Virus record (IMG/VR): IMGVR_UViG_3300028800_000230
Coordinates: 1-34,218 of that record
Direction: 5' to 3' (one strand)
Source of the DNA: a virus
Length of the DNA stretch: 34,218 nt
Part shown: piece after piece, positions 1-8,662 of the stretch
How the letters are laid out: every line of letters starts with the position of its first letter
Position numbering within the stretch: the stretch's first letter is position 1
Position numbers and translations under genes: made by a program
The notes under the pieces: generated by a model
What the model was told of the DNA's origin: nothing
Database searches by the model: none
The model's input: only the letters and a program-made list of their open reading frames with translations

Positions 1-6
1 ACCGTT

Positions 7-297
7 GTGAGCGTCGCCACCAGCGCTTCCCCGGTCGCCATTCCCTATTATAGCGGCGTGATAATAGCGCTGATTACGACGAGTGCTGAGGAGGGGGATG
101 GCGAGGTAATTCTACCCTCGTCGGCGCAGGTCGGAGATGTCGTAGAAATCTATAACGCCACCCCAACAGTGCACGCCGTCAATGTTGATGTGCCTGAGGG
201 CCAATCATTCTTGGCTGGTAGTGTCGGGACGCTATCATTTGCAGGCTACTTCAGGATGCTTCCAGGAGGTTCCTGGGGCGTAATTGGCCTAACTTAG
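7..297 (+). CDS. Small hypothetical late-region protein, possibly cut at the left edge
   Basis: The 96-residue reading frame starts at a GTG at 7 but is open to the first base, so the true start may lie outside the window. The product is rich in Val, Gly, Ala and Ser with alternating hydrophobic residues, as in a small beta-rich structural or decoration protein. It has no Cys, no signal peptide and no membrane segment. It lies 13 bp upstream of the next late gene on the same strand, which supports it as a member of the late operon. I do not recognise a family. Confidence 0.5.
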   Translation: MSVATSASPVAIPYYSGVIIALITTSAEEGDGEVILPSSAQVGDVVEIYNATPTVHAVNVDVPEGQSFLAGSVGTLSFAGYFRMLPGGSWGVIGLT

Positions 298-310
298 CAG
301 GAACAGCACC

Positions 311-613
311 ATGAGCGGTATGAAAAAGCTTGATCATCATAAGCGAGCCAACGGTGGCAAGGTCAAAGCCTATGACGCCGAAGGCTCTAACGTCGAGAAG
401 GAAGCCGAAGAGCGCAAGCGCGGCGGCGCTGTAAAGAAAGAGCGCAAGCACGGCGGTCGCGTCAAGGAAGAAGCCCGCATTGAAGGCAAGAAAGCCAAGA
501 TGCGGCTTGACCGTCCTGGTCGCAAGTCAGGTGGCCGCGTCGGCTCTGACAAGTCGCCGCTGTCGAGCGCCCATAATGTGTCCAGTGTTATGGGCCATTC
601 GACGGACGACTAA
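311..613 (+). CDS. Lys/Arg-rich small protein with repeated GG-x-V motifs
   Basis: This 100-residue, highly charged protein (Lys, Arg, Glu) shows four copies of a short motif: NGGKV, RGGAV, HGGRV and SGGRV, spaced about 15-30 residues apart and each next to basic residues. An AGGAA ribosome-binding site at about 299-303 supports the ATG at 311; a second ATG at 320 is possible. The stop overlaps the next start (TAATG). The composition suggests a nucleic-acid-binding or disordered capsid-associated protein, but the function is unknown. The same GG-x-V motif recurs in other late proteins of this window. Confidence 0.75.
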   Translation: MSGMKKLDHHKRANGGKVKAYDAEGSNVEKEAEERKRGGAVKKERKHGGRVKEEARIEGKKAKMRLDRPGRKSGGRVGSDKSPLSSAHNVSSVMGHSTDD

Positions 614-912
614 TGGCCAAGCTGACCGCGCACAAGCGCCAAGGACTTCCTAAATCTGATTTTGCGCTTCCCGGCAAAGGGAGCGGCCCGAAAGGTGCAG
701 GCTCCGGGTCTTATCCGATACCCGATGAAAGTCACGCCAGGAACGCTCTGGCGCGGTCTTCCGGCAAGCCGGTTCATGCGGCGGTCGAACGAAAAGTTCA
801 CGCCAAGTATCCAGACATTCAGATCGGACGGGCCTCTGGCGGTTCGGTTTTGACGACTCGCGGCGCCGCCACTATGGCGATGCTGCATAAGCGACACGGC
901 AAGGAGTGCTAA
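613..912 (+). CDS. Conserved small phage protein (LP-x-S-x-FALPG / YPIPD-x-SHARNAL type)
   Basis: This 99-residue basic protein shows a conserved phage pattern: LPKSDFALPG near residues 12-21, YPIPDESHARNALAR near 34-48 and a VHAKYP element near 61-66. I recognise this pattern from small phage proteins and from C-terminal tails of phage head-region proteins, where its role is not established. A GRASGGSV segment near residue 72 repeats the GG-x-V motif of the gene before. The start overlaps the upstream stop by one base (TAATG), suggesting translational coupling. Confidence 0.75.
   Translation: MAKLTAHKRQGLPKSDFALPGKGSGPKGAGSGSYPIPDESHARNALARSSGKPVHAAVERKVHAKYPDIQIGRASGGSVLTTRGAATMAMLHKRHGKEC
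901..906 (+). promoter_or_regulatory. Shine-Dalgarno AAGGAG deciding a TTG start
   Basis: AAGGAG lies 9 bases before the TTG at 916. The upstream in-frame stop (TAA at 910-912) leaves no ATG or GTG alternative near the beginning of the 916-1908 frame, so TTG is the likely start codon. Confidence 0.6.
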
Positions 913-915
913 TCA

Positions 916-1908
916 TTGCAACCGCGCGTCGTTCAGGTTGGCCCGCTCGTAGCAGGCAGCGCCACTAAAATTGCACTGTCGCAATCTCCTGCGGCGGCAG
1001 GCGCGCTTGCGCTTAACGGTGCTGCCGGGACGGCGACGGCCAATAATATCTGCCTCTCTCAATCCGGCACAGCCGCTACTCCGCTGTTACTGAACGGCGC
1101 CTTGAAACAGACCCGGTATGTTGCCCCGACTATGGGCGTGACCGGCGCAACGATCGCCGCGCTGCCTACTGCGCAGCCGATTTATATAACCTCTGCGGGG
1201 AACGACAGCGGCATTACGTTTGCCGTGGTCGGTCTTGGCGCCAACGGCACATTGACCGAGACGATACACGGCACCAACGCCAGCGTCGTTGCGTCAACCA
1301 ACAGTTACAGTGCCATTCTGAGCATTACGTCGTCCGGCAACACCGCTTCGACCGTGACGGTAGGAGCAATGGGATTTGCCACGCTGGACATGGCGCGAAA
1401 CATCATCTTCACGTCGGGCGGCAATGATACTGGCATTACGATCACGATCTCAGGAACCAATTGGGCCGGTACGCCGATCAGCGAAACCGTCACAGGGGCA
1501 AGCGGCGCGGCTGCATCTACGGTTCTCGATTATCTGATCGTAACGCAGGTCAAGGTGTCGGGCGCTACAGCAACCACTATCGAGGTAGGGACCAACGGTG
1601 TCGCGGGATCAGCCTGGGTCAATCTCGATCCATGGGCACAAGGTGCGGTGTCGGGGCAATGTGTCGTGTCAGGAACTGCAAACTATACCGTGCAGGTTTC
1701 TAACGACGATCCGAACAGCTATGCCAATCCCGTCTCTCCTTCTGCGGTGACTTGGGATTCCAATTTCGCGGGCACGACTGCGGCGACGGCCTCGGCGCAA
1801 TTCGGTCTCGCCCAGGCTCCCCTCTGGATGCGTGTTTTGCTGAACAGTGAAACCGGCAGCGGCTTCGTCCGCATGAGTGTCGCGCAGTCAAGCGCGGTTC
1901 CGTACTAA
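916..1908 (+). CDS. Repeat-containing beta-rich phage structural protein
   Basis: This 330-residue Ser/Thr/Gly/Ala-rich protein has internal duplications. A small N-terminal pair (residues about 21-36 and 47-63) shares an LSQS...LNGA pattern. A larger pair (about 88-152 and 161-228) shares a T-S-x-G-N-D-x-G-I-T start, a TET/SET core and an S-x-T-x-x-V-G end. The larger repeats resemble Ig-like or decoration modules that I know from phage head and tail accessory proteins. There is no signal peptide. TTG is the start, preceded by a good Shine-Dalgarno. A structural role is inferred from composition and position; the exact location in the virion is unknown. Confidence 0.7.
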   Translation: MQPRVVQVGPLVAGSATKIALSQSPAAAGALALNGAAGTATANNICLSQSGTAATPLLLNGALKQTRYVAPTMGVTGATIAALPTAQPIYITSAGNDSGITFAVVGLGANGTLTETIHGTNASVVASTNSYSAILSITSSGNTASTVTVGAMGFATLDMARNIIFTSGGNDTGITITISGTNWAGTPISETVTGASGAAASTVLDYLIVTQVKVSGATATTIEVGTNGVAGSAWVNLDPWAQGAVSGQCVVSGTANYTVQVSNDDPNSYANPVSPSAVTWDSNFAGTTAATASAQFGLAQAPLWMRVLLNSETGSGFVRMSVAQSSAVPY

Positions 1909-1919
1909 GGAAAATCGAA

Positions 1920-3179
1920 ATGCGCTGGAAGATTGCAACCGCAATTTGCGGGCTGATCTTGCTTGCTTGCTGTGGCGGCTCTGCGTCGGCGCAGGTCTTC
2001 ATGGCGCAAACCGTTACGAGCTGCGGTATGGCACCAAGCAGCAGAAACGCGGGCGTGTCCTATGCACTGTTGCAAGACGTAAACGGAAACTTTTGCATCA
2101 CCGGCGCCGTTACCGGCACCTTCACAGCAACCCTTGGCGGCTTTACCCCGTCAACATCGGGCGCACGCGGCACGCCTATCTCGGTCACAACGGCTGATTC
2201 CAGTGGCGCGCTTCCTACTGGAGTGGTTGTTGTCGTATCGAACGTCGGAACGACTAATCCGATGTATTGTAACGTCAACGGCGTTGCGGCCACGACCTCG
2301 GATCAGTACATCGCGCCAAGCGGCGGCTGGTTTGCTTTCACGATCCCGTCAGGCATCACGACGCTGCATTGTATCGCTACGGGCGGCTCTACCACGGCTA
2401 ATATGGTTGGCGGGTCTGGCCTGCCAACTGGAACGGGCGGCGGGGGTGGAGGCGGTTCCAGCGCAATCAACACATGGGGAGGCGCAACGCTTGGTGCGGC
2501 AACGGCATGGGGGACGCCACCGACCGGCAACGTCATCGGAGCCAACGATAATCTAGCCTCGATGGGCGGCACGGCCATCGCCTCGGGATGCACGGCGGCT
2601 CTTAGCGGGTTCTCGACATCGATCCCCTCAATAATCTGCCCGGTCATGGGCATCTATGTTCTCAATGCAAATGCGAACGTAGCGAACAACGCTGATGGGG
2701 TGGCAGCGGGTGCAACTGCTGGATCGCCTGTTGTCAACTACAATTACGCCTTCAACGGCTCGACTTGGGACCGGCTCCAGGACGACGCCAACAAAAACCT
2801 GAAAATAGCTCCGCAGGCATTTCCTGCTGGCGGCTGGACGCCTAAGTGGTTTATTGCGGCTGCCTCTGATAATGCCACTAATCTCAAGTCCACCCCAGGA
2901 ACGGTCCATGCCGTCGAGGTTTACGGCATCGGATCAGCCCCAGCCTATCTGAAATTCTACAACAAGGCATCATCGCCGACCTGTGGCTCCGATACAATCG
3001 TGAAGCAGATCATGATCCCCGCCGCATCTACCGCAGCGAATGGTGCAGGCAGCAACGCCATCGTGCTCGATACTGCGTTCAGCACTGGAATCTCCTACTG
3101 CGTCGTGACCGGGATAGGACCAACCGACGATACATCGACAGCGGCCAGTACCTTCGTCGTTAATATTGATTGGCAGTAA
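1920..3179 (+). CDS. Exported phage structural-type protein with signal peptide
   Basis: This 419-residue protein begins with a classical signal peptide: basic MRWK, a hydrophobic core, then an A-S-A/Q-type cleavage site near residue 25. A glycine-rich linker lies near residues 170-180. The C-terminal ~120 residues resemble a beta-sandwich module common in phage structural proteins (sequence around YLKFYNKA, then FSTGI, then a DxD/WQ end). The mature part has 8 cysteines, unusual for a cytoplasmic virion component. An AAGGA site precedes the ATG at 1920. It is the first of three consecutive genes with signal peptides. The family is not firmly identified; it may be a receptor-binding or secreted accessory protein. 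Confidence 0.7.
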   Translation: MRWKIATAICGLILLACCGGSASAQVFMAQTVTSCGMAPSSRNAGVSYALLQDVNGNFCITGAVTGTFTATLGGFTPSTSGARGTPISVTTADSSGALPTGVVVVVSNVGTTNPMYCNVNGVAATTSDQYIAPSGGWFAFTIPSGITTLHCIATGGSTTANMVGGSGLPTGTGGGGGGGSSAINTWGGATLGAATAWGTPPTGNVIGANDNLASMGGTAIASGCTAALSGFSTSIPSIICPVMGIYVLNANANVANNADGVAAGATAGSPVVNYNYAFNGSTWDRLQDDANKNLKIAPQAFPAGGWTPKWFIAAASDNATNLKSTPGTVHAVEVYGIGSAPAYLKFYNKASSPTCGSDTIVKQIMIPAASTAANGAGSNAIVLDTAFSTGISYCVVTGIGPTDDTSTAASTFVVNIDWQ

Positions 3180-3184
3180 CCGCC

Positions 3185-4084
3185 ATGAAAATGCGTTTTC
3201 TCGCCGTCGCCCTATTCCTGCTCGGCATTGTCTGCCTTGCGCAGCAGTCGAGTGCGCAGCTTACAATGACAGGGATGGGGGGAGGGTTTGGGGCAGCCGC
3301 GAGTTACACTGGTCCCGGCGATATTCAGACATTCGCCTTTTGGGGCGGCTGGCGGTGCTACAGTAACGCCTATAGTGGAAACGCAGTTGACGTTTGGGAT
3401 GCTGCGACGGGTTCGACTATTGAAACGTTACTGACATGTTCTCCAGGCGGGACGCTTAATCAGACCATCCATACGCTCGCTACAACATGCGCGTCAGGCT
3501 GCGTGGTCAAAACAATCTACGATCAGACCGGCAATGGGCATGATACTACTCAAGCAACAAACTCGGATCGACCCAACGTTGTCGCTAACGCCATAAACTC
3601 AAGTTACTGTATGCAAGGACACACGTCGGGACCGCCGCTTTTGCCCGGTGCATCGGCTTACACGCAATCCCAACCATACAGCGCTGTAGGAATTAGCAAG
3701 TTTGGCACGGCGAACTATGGCGTATTTTCCATAACGGACGGCAGCTTTGGCGGTTTCATTGTCCAGTATAACAATCTGGCGACAACGCTGATCTTTTATG
3801 CTGGTGGTAGCGTCAGCGCGACGGTGACGAATGCCTTTCACGTTTGGCAAGTCGTCTTTAATGGCGCATCTGGCATCTACAATATTGATGGCAGCGATAC
3901 GACAGGGCAGAATTTCGGCAGCAACAGCCTGACGACATCGCAAACCTTGGGTATTTATAATGGCTCTGGCAACGGTCCATCAGATGCGATTGTGTGCGAA
4001 GTTGGCTATGTCGCCGGTTCAATTTCGACAGGCAATCGCGCCGCGCTGAACACGAACATGCACGCAGCTTACGGCGGTTTCTAA
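3185..4084 (+). CDS. Exported protein with arabinofuranosidase-B-like (GH54/LamG-like) domain
   Basis: The 299-residue product has a signal peptide (MKMRF..., cleavage near QSSA/Q at about 24). The mature domain carries hallmarks of the AbfB catalytic-type fold found in phage tail proteins: a Y-S-G-x-A-V-x-V-W strand near residues 60-68 and the conserved IYDQTGNGHD-x-T-Q block near 110-120, followed by a lectin-like beta-sandwich. It has six cysteines after the signal. I chose the ATG at 3185 because an upstream TTG adds residues before the signal peptide; ATG at 3191 is also possible. Likely a glycan-binding or glycan-degrading tail-associated protein. Catalytic activity cannot be asserted from sequence alone. 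Confidence 0.7.
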   Translation: MKMRFLAVALFLLGIVCLAQQSSAQLTMTGMGGGFGAAASYTGPGDIQTFAFWGGWRCYSNAYSGNAVDVWDAATGSTIETLLTCSPGGTLNQTIHTLATTCASGCVVKTIYDQTGNGHDTTQATNSDRPNVVANAINSSYCMQGHTSGPPLLPGASAYTQSQPYSAVGISKFGTANYGVFSITDGSFGGFIVQYNNLATTLIFYAGGSVSATVTNAFHVWQVVFNGASGIYNIDGSDTTGQNFGSNSLTTSQTLGIYNGSGNGPSDAIVCEVGYVAGSISTGNRAALNTNMHAAYGGF

Positions 4085-4085
4085 A

Positions 4086-6692
4086 ATGTGGCGGATGGTA
4101 TGGCTTGGTCTAATTGCATGTCTCTTTCAGGCGACGCCAGCCTCGGCGCAATCATCCTTCTGGATTGGACAGACTGTGGGCAGCTCCGCTCCGGCATGGT
4201 CCACACTCAAAATCGGCGGCGGCGGCTTTGTTAAATCGGCATGGATCGATCCGGGCGGAAGCGGGACATACTACGCCGCGCTCGATAGTCAGGGCGCGAT
4301 TTACTACAATAGGTCTGTCCCTTATTGCGGAAACACCTATTCCGGTCAGCCCGCGACCGGGTGTTGGCAACAGCTTGTTTCGGTAAGCTCTATAACGGAT
4401 CACATTAACGACGCGCGAAATCAGGCGGTCGGTGCCGGAACGACCTCCTATAACGAGAGCACGCAAGGCGCTTACGCCATCACCGGTTGCCAAAACAATC
4501 CCGCAGATGTTTATATGGTCTATGCGGGTTATCTTCGCTTTAGCAGCAACAATGGCGCAACGTTCACGACACCATCGGGCTATACACCGCTTCAAAATCT
4601 CAATCCGAATGGGACGTATCGCGGCAACAATTATTTTCTGGCTTGCGATCCCGCAAACCCCGCAATCGTTCTGTTTGGAACGGCGTTCAACGGGCTGCAA
4701 ATATGTTCCTCTTTCGGAACGAGTTGCAGCTTTCCATCTTCAGTTCCTCCGGGTATCGTCCCGGCCGCGCAGATCAAGGCGACGAGCACGACTTCAAAGA
4801 ACGTCGTCGGCCTTACAGGCTCACAGAGCTTCACGCTCAGCACATGCAGCGGGCTGAACAGTGGCAGTAGCGCTCCGATCCAAGCGTATTCTACCGCTAG
4901 CCCGGCCGCACAAATCCAGGGGACCGTGACAAGCTGTACTGGTGGTGCGCTGGTGATGAATGTAACGGCGACCTATGGCACCGGGACGCACGCTGACTGG
5001 AATTTCTATAACGCCGATTGGATTCAAGGAAATCCCGGCGGCCTTCCTGTCGCGTTTGACCCAACGTCAAGTACGGCAAGCAGCTTCACCCATGGCATCG
5101 CCGCGTGCCCTTATGGCAGTGGGGTATTTGAAAGCACGGACGGCGGATCGACTTGGGCACAGGCAAGCGGCGGCCCGACAACATGCCGCAATATGATCTA
5201 CGACAAGTTCGGCCAGATTTGGGTCAGCGACGATACCTCAAGCGGATCACTTTCGAACATCTGGAAATATAGCTGCGCTTCGGCACCCTGCGGCTCGACC
5301 GGGACATGGACGAACCTGAACCTTGGTGGGGGCAATGCAAATTCGGTGCAGGCGATAGCCGCAGATGGAGGGTCTGCCAGCGCCGCGACTGAGGTGCTGT
5401 GGTTCGGGTGCTGCGCTGGGGCGGCTGCATCTGGCATGTTCACGCTCAACGGTGGCAGCACGGTAAGCGCACCAAATAGTTTGACGATTACGCAGTCCGC
5501 GCAAGACGTGCCGTGGCTTGCTCAAAACGAAGCCTTCATGGGCACCGGAAGCATCAGCTTCGACACTTACGTATCTAATCCGTGTGGTGCCGCGCACTGC
5601 ATGATCATGGGAGAAGGTGTTGGACTGTGGTACGCAAAAGTCCCCAGCAGCATCAGCGCAACCGCAATTACATGGTCCAGCATCACGGCAGGCTATGAGC
5701 AATTGATTGCGCAGAGCATTCTGGCGCTCCCGAACGGCAACGTCGTGGCATCGGTTCAGGATCGCGATACGTTCGGCCTGACAAGCCTTACAAGCTATCC
5801 GCCTAATCCATCATATTGGCCGAATTTGGCGTGTTGCAGTATCGGCACGCAGGCCGATTACGCTTCGCTTTCGCCGACAACTGTTGTCGCTGCGGCCATC
5901 AACAATAATGGCGTTTTCTCCACGAACGGTGCCGCAACATTCTCTGCCTGGAACTCGCTTCCGAGCGAGGGCAGCGGCGGCGCCATCGCGGCCAGCGATG
6001 CGAACCACTGGCTGTTCGTGGCCCTTCAATCTCAGGGTGGCGATCCGTTTTGTACGTCGGATGGTAGCACGACATGGAACAAGCAAACGATTCTCACCGT
6101 TCCAAATGGCGACGGATGGGGTGGGGGATTTGCGCGCTGGACCGCTGCGGCTGATCGCGTCAACTCGGGGACCTTCTTTCTCTACAATAACGGCACGACG
6201 GCACCGGGGATTTACCTGACGCAGAACAATTGCAGCACCTGGGCTAAAGTTCTCACGGGTCATCTCTTTGGCGGCGCTGACGTTGCCAATATGCGTGTGC
6301 GCACTGTGCCAGGAGAGGCGGGCGACCTGCTCATCGTCAATGGCGAAGGCAATGGTATCGATTATTGTACGACGAATTTTTCGACGCCTGCGACAACCTG
6401 CACCGAAGTAACGACAGGAAACGGTTATCCTCATACAACCGACTTTGCGACGGACGTGTGCGCGGGTCCGATTGCGCCTGGAAAAAGCTATCCATCAGTC
6501 TCATTCATGGGCGAAGTCGATGGAGTGTTCGGACTTTGGTATTCCGACGATAAGTTTCAGACGTGGACGCAGTACGCGGTTCCACCGACTTATGATGCAT
6601 ATCAATCGCTGAGTTGCGATCCAAACAACTTACATCAGATTTTTCTCGGCCAAGGCGGCTCTGGTTTCAGCAAATACAACAGGCTGAATTGA
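4086..6692 (+). CDS. Exported BNR/Asp-box beta-propeller protein (sialidase/GH74-like)
   Basis: This 868-residue protein has a signal peptide (MWRMVWLG..., cleavage near PASA/Q at about 22). The body shows Asp-box-type S-x-D-x-G-x-x-W motifs: STDGGSTW near 350-357, SDGSTTW near 658, a degenerate NNCSTW near 714 and YSDDKFQTW near 818. These are spread as expected for beta-propeller blades of the sialidase/xyloglucanase superfamily. The N-terminal segment also matches the GGGGFV...IDPGG...Y pattern of phage GH74-like proteins. About 24 cysteines occur in the mature part, often in close pairs, suggesting disulfides. It starts one base after the previous stop. Probably a surface-glycan recognition or processing protein; whether it is part of the virion or secreted is open. 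Confidence 0.75.
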   Translation: MWRMVWLGLIACLFQATPASAQSSFWIGQTVGSSAPAWSTLKIGGGGFVKSAWIDPGGSGTYYAALDSQGAIYYNRSVPYCGNTYSGQPATGCWQQLVSVSSITDHINDARNQAVGAGTTSYNESTQGAYAITGCQNNPADVYMVYAGYLRFSSNNGATFTTPSGYTPLQNLNPNGTYRGNNYFLACDPANPAIVLFGTAFNGLQICSSFGTSCSFPSSVPPGIVPAAQIKATSTTSKNVVGLTGSQSFTLSTCSGLNSGSSAPIQAYSTASPAAQIQGTVTSCTGGALVMNVTATYGTGTHADWNFYNADWIQGNPGGLPVAFDPTSSTASSFTHGIAACPYGSGVFESTDGGSTWAQASGGPTTCRNMIYDKFGQIWVSDDTSSGSLSNIWKYSCASAPCGSTGTWTNLNLGGGNANSVQAIAADGGSASAATEVLWFGCCAGAAASGMFTLNGGSTVSAPNSLTITQSAQDVPWLAQNEAFMGTGSISFDTYVSNPCGAAHCMIMGEGVGLWYAKVPSSISATAITWSSITAGYEQLIAQSILALPNGNVVASVQDRDTFGLTSLTSYPPNPSYWPNLACCSIGTQADYASLSPTTVVAAAINNNGVFSTNGAATFSAWNSLPSEGSGGAIAASDANHWLFVALQSQGGDPFCTSDGSTTWNKQTILTVPNGDGWGGGFARWTAAADRVNSGTFFLYNNGTTAPGIYLTQNNCSTWAKVLTGHLFGGADVANMRVRTVPGEAGDLLIVNGEGNGIDYCTTNFSTPATTCTEVTTGNGYPHTTDFATDVCAGPIAPGKSYPSVSFMGEVDGVFGLWYSDDKFQTWTQYAVPPTYDAYQSLSCDPNNLHQIFLGQGGSGFSKYNRLN

Positions 6693-7424
6693 TCAGCGAG
6701 CTAGTCGGAAGGAATTTTTCCGCATTGAGGAATCGTTCCTCACAAACAGCAAATCTACTTGGGAAAGGTAATTCGCTTGAGGGCGGATGAAGCTGACAAT
6801 GTCCCAAATGGAAAAGCCTAGGTCTGACATAAAAGAGATGACCTCCGCTGATTGTGGGGCACCTTCGTTATAGGTTGTCAGAGCTGTTTCTAGTTGAATG
6901 ACCTCTGCCAGCTTTAGCGTTTCGTTCGCTCCACGTAGAACTTCAAGTTCGGCGCCCTGGACATCGAGTTTAAGAAAAAGAGGGCTCTGGCGGAAAAATG
7001 ATGGAAGAACGTCATCCAGGGTTTTGGTTCTCATAAGGCGGCCGTGCCGTGGCGCATCGCTGTTTTCGTTGAAAATAGATGATCCGGTCTCCATCATCGT
7101 GAATGGAATTTCCTTGTCGCTCTCCGAAGCAAGAAGGCAGATCACGGTTGAGGTCGTGGCCAAGCGTGATGAGATCGCTAAAAGTGCGTCGCGCTGCTTT
7201 TCCTGTGCCTCGATCATCAGGACATGACTGGCTGGAAAAAACCGGCGTATGAGCTTAGTCCAGTCGCCCCTGTAAGCGCCAATGTCAATGATGGCGGCGG
7301 GTTGGAATCCGCTCTCTTTGAGACGGCGGTAGGCAAGTTCGGGAAGGTAATCAAGCGCGGCATTCAATATGCCGCCTCTGCGTCTCGGGGAAATCCGTTC
7401 CAGTACGCTTCCTACAATGCCCAT
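6693..7424 (-). CDS. FkbM-family SAM-dependent methyltransferase (phage moron)
   Basis: The product has the class I methyltransferase glycine motif IDIGAYRG (residues 46-53 from the ATG at 7424), an acidic residue after the second strand (MIEA), and the FkbM hallmark KLDVQGAELEVLRG near 152-165. The family methylates hydroxyl groups of small molecules and sugars, including surface glycans. The gene is antisense to the late operon, ends base-to-base with the stop of the BNR protein and is divergent from the connector gene, so it is an independently inserted moron. A role in modifying host surface glycan, and so receptor or superinfection control, is inference. A longer GTG start at 7445 exists; ATG 7424 is preferred because a possible promoter ends just before it. 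Confidence 0.85.
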   Translation of the reverse strand: MGIVGSVLERISPRRRGGILNAALDYLPELAYRRLKESGFQPAAIIDIGAYRGDWTKLIRRFFPASHVLMIEAQEKQRDALLAISSRLATTSTVICLLASESDKEIPFTMMETGSSIFNENSDAPRHGRLMRTKTLDDVLPSFFRQSPLFLKLDVQGAELEVLRGANETLKLAEVIQLETALTTYNEGAPQSAEVISFMSDLGFSIWDIVSFIRPQANYLSQVDLLFVRNDSSMRKNSFRLAR

Positions 7425-7429
7425 CCCCC

Positions 7430-7459
7430 ATTCCACCGCAACCACGGGGCGAAAGTCAA
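7430..7459 (-). promoter_or_regulatory. Possible promoter for the antisense FkbM gene
   Basis: On the - strand TTGACT (7459-7454) is followed after 18 bases by TGGAAT (7435-7430), a fair sigma-70-like pair. The predicted transcription start falls at or next to the ATG at 7424, which would make the transcript leaderless or nearly so. The -10 is weak (4 of 6 to consensus), so this is only a candidate. Confidence 0.3.
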
Positions 7460-7481
7460 TGGGGGTTAAGAAGGAACCTTA

Positions 7482-8171
7482 ATGGCCAGTAGCGGCACCT
7501 ATACATTCGGCCCAAACGTCGGAGAATTGGTAGTCGCCGCCTATCGGCGCATCCAGATTCACCGCTCGGCGCTTTTGACCGAGCATTTTGCCGACGCCAA
7601 GACGGAATGCAATCTGCTGCAAGTGGCATGGGCTAATCTGGGGCCGTTGCTTTTTACCATCGATTTGCAAACGATCAATCTGGTGCAGGGCACCGCAACC
7701 TATTCCATTCCGGCCGATACGGTGATGATGCTTGACGTGTATCTGTCCATTCCCAACGGGGACGGCACGACCAGCGACCGCATCATCACATCATATAGCC
7801 GAACCGAATACGCCTCGACGCCTGACAAATCTCAGCAAGGGGCCAGTACGGTTTTTTGGTTTAACCGACAGGACAATCCGACCGTCACGCTATGGCCGGT
7901 TCCTGACGGCACAATCCCGACGCTGAACTATTATCGGTTCACGCAGATTCAGGACGCGGCCCTAACGAACGCGACGGCGCCGGCAATCCCGTACCTATGG
8001 CTCGATGCTTATGTCGCTGGACTGGCGCATCGGTTGGCTCGCCTGTACAAGCCAGATTTGGAAGCTGCGCGTGAGGCGGATGCCGTGAAGGCTTACAACG
8101 TGGCTTCGACCCAAGGAACTGAGAACACAGCATTATATATTTCCCCGATCACGTCGAGTTATTATCGATGA
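7482..8171 (+). CDS. Phage adaptor / head-tail connector-type protein
   Basis: The 229-residue product has the layout of podovirus adaptor proteins (SU10-adaptor or P22 gp4-like). An N-terminal helix-rich segment (VGELVVAAYRRIQI...) is followed by the LVQGTATYSIPADTVMMLDVYL strand pattern, an FWFNRQ...VTLWPVPDG strand pair and a C-terminal helical Y-V-A-G-L-A-H-R-L-A-R-L-Y segment. Such proteins form a ring below the portal and join it to the tail nozzle. An AAGGA site precedes the ATG, and the stop overlaps the next start as ATGA. The assignment rests on pattern recognition; a second, similar protein lies at 9455. Confidence 0.65.
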   Translation: MASSGTYTFGPNVGELVVAAYRRIQIHRSALLTEHFADAKTECNLLQVAWANLGPLLFTIDLQTINLVQGTATYSIPADTVMMLDVYLSIPNGDGTTSDRIITSYSRTEYASTPDKSQQGASTVFWFNRQDNPTVTLWPVPDGTIPTLNYYRFTQIQDAALTNATAPAIPYLWLDAYVAGLAHRLARLYKPDLEAAREADAVKAYNVASTQGTENTALYISPITSSYYR

Positions 8172-8659
8172 ACAAACCATCATTTTCAAACGTTTCTAAT
8201 ATTCTCCGATACAATAGAAAAACCGGGGAATTTCATTGGCGTGTATCTGTTGGAAGGGCCGTGGCTGGAAGGCCCGCCGGTTTTATTCGCAAGGATGGAT
8301 ATGTAAAAATCAAAATTAACGGCAAAGCGCATGGCGCTCATCAGCTTGCGTGGCTCTTATGTTATGGGGAATGGCCGAAGCATAGGATCGACCATAAGGA
8401 TAATGTACAAAGTCATAACTGGATAGACAATCTTCGATACGCATCGCATTCTCAAAATATGGCTAATCGTAAAAGGCATATAAACAACACTACGGGCTTC
8501 AAAGGAGTTCATCAGAAACCTAATGGCCGGTATCGAACTTCTGTCTGTAAGAACAACAAGCGAATATGGCTTGGTACGTTTGAGACAGCAAAAGAAGCTC
8601 ACGATGCATACTGCGCAGCAGCAGTAGAGCTGCATGGTGAATTTGCACGGACGGCCTAA
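8168..8659 (+). CDS. HNH homing endonuclease with C-terminal AP2 DNA-binding domain
   Basis: This 163-residue protein carries an HNH_3-type nuclease core: H58 in GAHQLAW, IDHKDN at 74-79, then N-x-x-x-N-L-R-Y-A at about 84-92 and an NMANRK tail. It is followed by an AP2-like domain (about 110-160: GFKGVHQ..., WLGTFETAKEAHDAY). This architecture is typical of free-standing phage homing endonucleases. The DNA is visibly richer in A+T than its neighbours, a sign of separate origin. It overlaps the upstream connector gene by 4 bases (ATGA), so it inserted without breaking it. No intron boundary is apparent. Confidence 0.9.
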   Translation: MNKPSFSNVSNILRYNRKTGEFHWRVSVGRAVAGRPAGFIRKDGYVKIKINGKAHGAHQLAWLLCYGEWPKHRIDHKDNVQSHNWIDNLRYASHSQNMANRKRHINNTTGFKGVHQKPNGRYRTSVCKNNKRIWLGTFETAKEAHDAYCAAAVELHGEFARTA

Positions 8660-8662
8660 TTT

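Noticed and set aside
5811-6434. A 207-codon - strand frame within the BNR propeller gene
   Set aside because: Antisense shadow with high Arg/Ile and no recognisable domain; the + strand frame has Asp-box motifs.
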